This document shows positions 59,785 through 64,000 of a DNA stretch of 64,000 nt, in pieces (the stretch's first letter is position 1; every line of letters starts with the position of its first letter). This DNA is from Paenibacillus sp. FSL H7-0737. Its GTDB lineage: Bacteria > Bacillota > Bacilli > Paenibacillales > Paenibacillaceae. Under the pieces are notes generated by a model that saw only the letters and a program-made list of their open reading frames with translations, searched no databases and was not told where the DNA came from. Position numbers and translations under genes: made by a program. The stretch is taken from NCBI RefSeq assembly GCF_000758545.1, contig NZ_CP009279.1, forward strand, positions 3,100,001 through 3,164,000. Direction: 5' to 3'.

Positions 59785-60594
59785 ATGCATTTAGTAACTT
59801 CAATGGACGGAACTAAGATTGCCTATGACAAAATGGGTCAAGGGCCAGCACTTATATTAGTGACAGGTGCATTTAGTTACCGAAAATTCCCAAGTCAGGT
59901 ACAGTTAGTTGATCTGTTGTCTGAGAATTTCACAGTCTTCAATTACGATCGACGAGGTCGTGGCGATAGTGGAGACACTCAGCCATACGCAATAGCTCGT
60001 GAGATCGAAGATCTGCAGGCTATAATTAATGCGGCCGGAGGAGCGGCATATGTCTGGGGATTGTCTTCTGGAGCAGTTCTTGCTCTACAGGCAGCAGCGG
60101 ATGGAGCAAATATTACAAAATTAGCTCTGCATGAGCCTCCATTTGTGGTTGATGCTTCGGATCTCAAGCCGCCTCTAGATTTCGTAATGAATGTTACTGA
60201 GCTTATTGCTACAAATCGCCGATCTGAGGCGATTAAGTATTTTATGACTAAAGGTATGGGAGCACCTGCGTTTATTGTTAAATTGATGCACTTAATGCCA
60301 AGTGTATGGTCTAACCTAATGGCTGTAGCGCACACTCTTCCCTATGATGCTGTTTTATTGGATGGGTATATGGACGGAAAGCCGCTTCCTGCCACATTGT
60401 GGAGCGCAGTTACCATTCCAACGCTGGTCCTCGAAGGTACGGAGAGTCCTGTTGGCTTACGGCATGGTGCTCAGGCAATTGCTAAAGTACTACCTAATGC
60501 GAAACTGTTAAGTAAAAAGGGGCTCGGTCATACGAAGAAACTCAATACAAGGATCATTTCAACTGAGCTTACTGTATTCTTTATGGGAAATTAA
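59785..60594 (+). CDS. alpha/beta hydrolase
   Basis: A 269-residue alpha/beta-hydrolase-fold protein. The nucleophile elbow is WGLSSGAVL and the oxyanion region VTGAFSYRK. The FNYDRRGRGDSGD motif is typical, and a late His appears in GLGHTKK. GGAGAG lies before the ATG. It is 19 bases upstream of the YCII-domain gene, so probably cotranscribed with the ECF42-type module. The substrate is unknown. Confidence 0.85.
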   Translation: MHLVTSMDGTKIAYDKMGQGPALILVTGAFSYRKFPSQVQLVDLLSENFTVFNYDRRGRGDSGDTQPYAIAREIEDLQAIINAAGGAAYVWGLSSGAVLALQAAADGANITKLALHEPPFVVDASDLKPPLDFVMNVTELIATNRRSEAIKYFMTKGMGAPAFIVKLMHLMPSVWSNLMAVAHTLPYDAVLLDGYMDGKPLPATLWSAVTIPTLVLEGTESPVGLRHGAQAIAKVLPNAKLLSKKGLGHTKKLNTRIISTELTVFFMGN

Positions 60595-60613
60595 AAATAG
60601 GAGGGATACACCT

Positions 60614-61048
60614 ATGAGATTTATGATGATTGTTAAAGCTACCACAGATTCAGAGGCGGGAATTATGCCTAGTCAAGAACTGATTGATGCTATGCAGAAG
60701 TATAATGAGGAATTGGTGAAAGCAGGTGTGTTGCTGGCAGGCGATGGATTGCAACCGAGTTCCAGTGGTATTCGAATTTCATATCCGGAAGCTGGCGGCA
60801 AACCGAAAGTTATGGATGGTCCGTTTACAGAAGCTAAAGAAATGATCGCTGGATATACGCTGATTGAGGTCAAATCAAGAGAAGAAGCCATTGAATGGGC
60901 TTTACGTATGCCGGACCCTCATGGATTTGGCCAAGGAGAGATTGAGTTAAGGCAGGTATTCGAGCCGGAGGAATTAATGGACGATCCCGAAACATTGGCG
61001 AAAGAAGCAGCACTTCGTAAACAGGTTGAGGAGCAGAAGCAAACGTGA
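60614..61048 (+). CDS. YCII-related (DGPF) protein
   Basis: A 144-residue YCII/DGPF-domain protein. The hallmark DGPFTEAKEMIAGYTLIEV is present, with ALRMPDPHGFGQGEIELRQV downstream. GGAGG precedes the ATG. The stop overlaps the next gene's GTG as GTGA. DGPF proteins are the regular partners of ECF42 sigma factors and are thought to influence their activity. Confidence 0.9.
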   Translation: MRFMMIVKATTDSEAGIMPSQELIDAMQKYNEELVKAGVLLAGDGLQPSSSGIRISYPEAGGKPKVMDGPFTEAKEMIAGYTLIEVKSREEAIEWALRMPDPHGFGQGEIELRQVFEPEELMDDPETLAKEAALRKQVEEQKQT

Positions 61049-62307
61049 GTTTCTCCCATACGCATCGAACGATTGATACAATATGGCGAATGGAATCGGC
61101 AAAAATCATTGCGGGTTTAACGCGCATGGTACGGGACGTAGGTCTCGCAGAAGATCTTGCTCAGGACGCATTAGTAATTGCCCTTAATCGATGGCCAGAG
61201 ACGGGGATTCCAGATCATCCAGGTGCTTGGCTGATGACCACCGCGAAACGGCGTGCGATTGATCTTATTCGCAGGACCAAGCTTCGAGATCAGAAATACG
61301 TAGAGGTTGCACATAGCATGGATTTATACACTGAGGTAGATATAGATGATGCGTTAGATGAGGAGATCAGTGACGATCTCCTTCGTCTGATCTTTATGAC
61401 CTGTCATCCTCTGTTGTCACAAGATGCCAGAGTAGCCCTGACCCTTCGACTGTTATGTGGATTGACGACAGATGAAATCGCACGTTCTTTTCTAGTCGCC
61501 GAATCAACGATTGCTCAGCGAATTGTTCGGGCGAAGAGAACCCTAAGTGCTAACAAGGTTCCTTTTGAGGTACCCGTTCAAGAAGAGCTTAAAGACCGTT
61601 TGTCTACGGTGCTTGAAGTCCTTTACCTAATGTTTAATGAAGGATATTCTGCAACTTCTGGAGTGGATTGGATCCGTCCGCTGTTATGCCAGGAGGCGCT
61701 GAGGTTAGGACGGGTACTAGCTGAGATTGCCCCTTATGAACCTGAGGTTCATGGACTGGTCGCCCTTATGGAGATTCAATCCTCGCGTTTTAGGACGAGG
61801 GTTAATAGCAAAGGGGAGCCTATTCTACTTATGGATCAAAACCGGGCACAGTGGGATCAATTACTGATCCGCCGTGGCCTGACTGCATTAGAGCGTAGCC
61901 GAAAGCTTGGACTTCCGCCCGGACCTTACTCGCTTCAGGCTGCAATTTCTGCTTGTCATGCACAGGCGACTACTGCAGCAGAGACAGACTGGATCCGTAT
62001 TTCTGCACTGTACGAAGCGCTCTCGAGAGTCATGCCTTCGCCGATTGTCGAATTAAACCGAGCGGTCGCCATATCCATGGCGTTCGGCCCAACCTTTGGA
62101 CTGCAAATTGTGGATGAGCTAAATACTGAACCATCTATAAGGGAATATCATCTGCTGCCCAGCGTTCGTGGTGATCTTCTGCTGAAGCTGGGTCGATATG
62201 ATGAGGCTCGTACAGAGTTTGAACGTGCCGCATCCTTGACTGGGAATGAACGTGAAAGGATTCTTTTGCTGAATCGGGCGGCAGCGTGTAACTTAGGAAC
62301 ATCGTAG
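61045..62307 (+). CDS. ECF42-type RNA polymerase sigma factor with C-terminal extension
   Basis: A 420-residue sigma factor, about twice normal ECF length. Sigma region 2 shows DLAQDALVIALNRWP and HPGAWLMTTAKRRAIDLIRR. Region 4 shows LCGLTTDEIARSFLVAESTIAQRIVRAKR. Residues about 185-420 form a helical TPR/SnoaL-like extension typical of ECF42 (GPYSLQAAISACHA). No anti-sigma gene is present. The extension and the DGPF partner are thought to control activity. Confidence 0.9.
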   Translation: MSFSHTHRTIDTIWRMESAKIIAGLTRMVRDVGLAEDLAQDALVIALNRWPETGIPDHPGAWLMTTAKRRAIDLIRRTKLRDQKYVEVAHSMDLYTEVDIDDALDEEISDDLLRLIFMTCHPLLSQDARVALTLRLLCGLTTDEIARSFLVAESTIAQRIVRAKRTLSANKVPFEVPVQEELKDRLSTVLEVLYLMFNEGYSATSGVDWIRPLLCQEALRLGRVLAEIAPYEPEVHGLVALMEIQSSRFRTRVNSKGEPILLMDQNRAQWDQLLIRRGLTALERSRKLGLPPGPYSLQAAISACHAQATTAAETDWIRISALYEALSRVMPSPIVELNRAVAISMAFGPTFGLQIVDELNTEPSIREYHLLPSVRGDLLLKLGRYDEARTEFERAASLTGNERERILLLNRAAACNLGTS

Positions 62308-62357
62308 TTAATTCAATATTATTTTAAACCGGTACGTACATAAAGGAGAGATAAAAA

Positions 62358-62699
62358 ATGAATCAAGAAGTCATCGATTTTATTGAAGCATTAAAAGAAC
62401 CATGGCAGGTGGTGTTATCTACTAATCTTCGTGAGGTTGTTCACCAAGCAATCCCAGATGTACAGGAACGAATTCAGTATAAGAAGCCTCATTTTTTGAA
62501 AAATGGTAAATACGCAGCAGCTATTTCAACTTCAAAAGATGCGGTAAGCTTTGTTATTTTTAATACGAATGAGCTTGAGTTTCCAGAAGGGATATTCGAG
62601 GGCCCTCCGGAGAGAAAAACACTGAAACTACGAAAAGGGGATACAGTGGATACGGCTCAATTAGTGGCTTGGGTTAGCCAATCCTCAGCTTCCCTTTAA
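62358..62699 (+). CDS. DUF1801 domain protein
   Basis: A 113-residue protein resembling DUF1801/YdhG proteins. It has the conserved pattern of two helices followed by PDVQERIQYKKPHFLKNGKY and a beta-rich end. AAAGGAGAG precedes the ATG. It lies 50 bases after the ECF42 sigma gene and probably shares its operon. Function is not established. Confidence 0.75.
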   Translation: MNQEVIDFIEALKEPWQVVLSTNLREVVHQAIPDVQERIQYKKPHFLKNGKYAAAISTSKDAVSFVIFNTNELEFPEGIFEGPPERKTLKLRKGDTVDTAQLVAWVSQSSASL

Positions 62700-62719
62700 T
62701 TGCAAGATTCATGATGTAG

Positions 62720-62765
62720 GACGGTATCTCAAAGTCATTTGACTTCATGGGATATCGTCTTTTTT
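62720..62765 (+). terminator. terminator after the ECF42 module
   Basis: GACGGTATCTCA pairs with TGGGATATCGTC (G-T pairs), with an inner AAGTCA/TGACTT stem, then TTTTTT. Confidence 0.85.
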
Positions 62766-62850
62766 GGACGAATTTGGCTCCAGCAATACATAATCATTCA
62801 ATAAATTGTGAAAAATACATCAAGAGCTAGCAATGAAGGGAATGAAACCC

Positions 62851-63387
62851 ATGAAGATATTAAAACAAACTTGTTTGCTACTGCTTACGGTCCTTGCACT
62901 TAGTGCATGCTCAAGACCAGTAGCAGATAAATCCCAGCTACCACCTCCAACGGTTGTGCCAAGTGGAGCTGAGGAAAGATTTAGCCTTGAGGAACTTGCC
63001 ACTTTGATTGGAAAAGAGGATGCTCAAGTTGTCCAAGCTCTCGGCAAAGGCGCACCTAATCGTAATGAAGGTACGAATTCTACTCTTTTATCCCGCGAAT
63101 ATAACGAGAAGATTGTGAATCACGAAGCAAATCTTCAGGTCTCCTATGATCACACTGGAAAAGTGATTGGAGAGACGATTCATTTTGAAGAAGCTACCAA
63201 GGAAAAATTAACGCAAGAGATAACGCAACAGCTTGGAGAGCTTACGACTAAGAGTGAAGGTAACACAGCAGATATAGGAAAAGAAGGCGAAGGTACAAAC
63301 TTTCGTAGGGTATGGCAGACGGATAATGCCAAAATTTCTTTAATTGAATCCAATGGAAAGCTATCTATTTCCATAGATACGAAGTAA
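62851..63387 (+). CDS. hypothetical lipoprotein
   Basis: A 178-residue lipoprotein of unknown function. The lipobox LSAC follows a short hydrophobic signal. The mature part is polar, beginning with a Pro-rich segment and then EERFSLEELATLIGKEDAQVV. ATG 62851 is chosen for spacing from GAAGGGA; two earlier in-frame ATGs (62833, 62842) exist. Confidence 0.7.
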   Translation: MKILKQTCLLLLTVLALSACSRPVADKSQLPPPTVVPSGAEERFSLEELATLIGKEDAQVVQALGKGAPNRNEGTNSTLLSREYNEKIVNHEANLQVSYDHTGKVIGETIHFEEATKEKLTQEITQQLGELTTKSEGNTADIGKEGEGTNFRRVWQTDNAKISLIESNGKLSISIDTK

Positions 63388-63404
63388 CATTCGAATAATG
63401 TGAG

Positions 63405-63457
63405 AAAAAAAAGGACAATACCCATTGTAATTAGACAATGGGTATCGTCCTTTTTTT
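63405..63457. terminator. bidirectional terminator
   Basis: AAAAAAAGGAC then ATACCCATTGT pairs with ACAATGGGTAT then GTCCTTTTTTT, between convergent genes. Confidence 0.9.
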
Positions 63458-63473
63458 GATGAATAATTAAGGC

Positions 63474-63965
63474 TTAAGAGGAAGAATTATTGTTTGTTGC
63501 GGAGCTTAGACGATGAATTTGCTCTTCCAGAATCGCACTTGCTTTGCCAACAAATTGTGTAATAAGTTCAAGCTCTTCATCCGAGTAGGTGGAAGCTAAT
63601 TTAAGCATCTCGGCATGCAGGGGAAGGTAGGCATTCCCGACCTCATTATTTTCATACAAAGGGACAATAATTACCTTACGACGGTCACTGGGGTCATTTT
63701 GTCTGCGAACAAAACCGTTATTTTCAAGTCGATCAATTAATGCCGTAACACTGCCTGTAGCCAGTCCGGTTAGCTTGGACAGTTCACCAGCGGTGATGGG
63801 ACCTCTTTCATGGAGGATATCTATGGATAGATAATCATTATTATATAACCCAAGTGATGCTGCCACATTTTGCTGATATAGTATCGTTCGACTTCCTAGG
63901 CCCCGCATACGCAAGGTGAAGTCTTCCTGCTGATTTTTCACTTGATTGTGTCGATCTCTTGACAA
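63474..63965 (-). CDS. MarR family transcriptional regulator
   Basis: A 163-residue MarR protein. The winged helix shows ITAGELSKLTGLATGSVTALIDRLE followed by the wing RRQNDPSDRRKVIIV. It starts with TTG seven bases after AAGGAGGG. Its target gene may lie beyond the window, divergent from it. Confidence 0.9.
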   Translation of the reverse strand: MSRDRHNQVKNQQEDFTLRMRGLGSRTILYQQNVAASLGLYNNDYLSIDILHERGPITAGELSKLTGLATGSVTALIDRLENNGFVRRQNDPSDRRKVIIVPLYENNEVGNAYLPLHAEMLKLASTYSDEELELITQFVGKASAILEEQIHRLSSATNNNSSS

Positions 63966-64000
63966 AAGAGAGCCCTCCTTTTAAAATATTGATATCTTGA

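Overview
The window looks like chromosomal DNA from a low-to-mid GC, spore-forming Firmicute, most likely Paenibacillus or a close relative. Pointers are the strong AGGAGG-type ribosome binding sites, many rho-independent terminators, a SleB-type cortex hydrolase, RNase J, a YeeN-type YebC protein, a phenylalanine T-box, a perfect cre site and a very large GH87 alpha-1,3-glucanase. Genus assignment is inference; no phage or IS element was recognised.

Layout. 0-8 kb: end of a YxjG-type methionine-synthase-like gene, a YebC-family gene, a ClC channel, then an ABC-F + MFS operon behind a 400-base leader with a short leader ORF and two terminators (a mef/msr-like arrangement), and an amidase. 8-10.5 kb: an ECF sigma factor overlapping its zinc-finger anti-sigma factor. 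10.6-16.5 kb: SUKH (SMI1/KNR4)-LRR, DUF4265-like, unknown and SUFU genes plus a serine hydrolase, a cluster of orphan immunity-like genes, with a decayed AraC gene inside it. 16.7-24.7 kb: AlaX editing protein, stalk-domain secreted protein, deacetylase, a pair of ABC exporters, LysR. 24.8-31.5 kb: MFS, Nudix, two YdcZ-type transporters, YqkB-like Fe-S protein, a PadR-DUF2812 pair with a clear operator, methyltransferase, GNAT. 31.6-36.7 kb: response regulator, short-loop sensor kinase, ABC ATPase and FtsX-type permease, with three 11-bp direct repeats in front of the transporter genes. 36.8-43.6 kb: HemY-type oxidase, two copies of a CD3324-like small protein, TetR, zinc-type dehydrogenase, tandem GNATs, and a phenylalanine T-box followed by four tRNA-Phe genes on an exact 91-bp period. 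43.7-55.4 kb: YdhK lipoprotein, two phosphotransferases, a Nudix pseudogene, OatA-like acyltransferase, kinase-like P-loop protein, a second 518-residue ABC-F, RNase J, GNAT, TetR with paired SMR efflux genes. 55.5-64 kb: GH87 glucanase, alpha/beta hydrolase, a YCII/ECF42 sigma module, DUF1801, lipoprotein, MarR.

Together the genes suggest a soil lifestyle geared to antibiotic and envelope stress: ribosome protection and efflux, peptide-type two-component/ABC module, SMR efflux, phosphotransferases, acetyltransferases and ECF-controlled envelope genes. Several regulators have readable operators beside their own genes.

The most unusual feature is the T-box with a TTC (Phe) specifier directly upstream of four tRNA-Phe genes rather than a synthetase or biosynthetic gene. 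The next most interesting is the two-tier attenuator in front of the ABC-F/MFS operon. All family names come from recognition of motifs and recalled family features, not from database searches.
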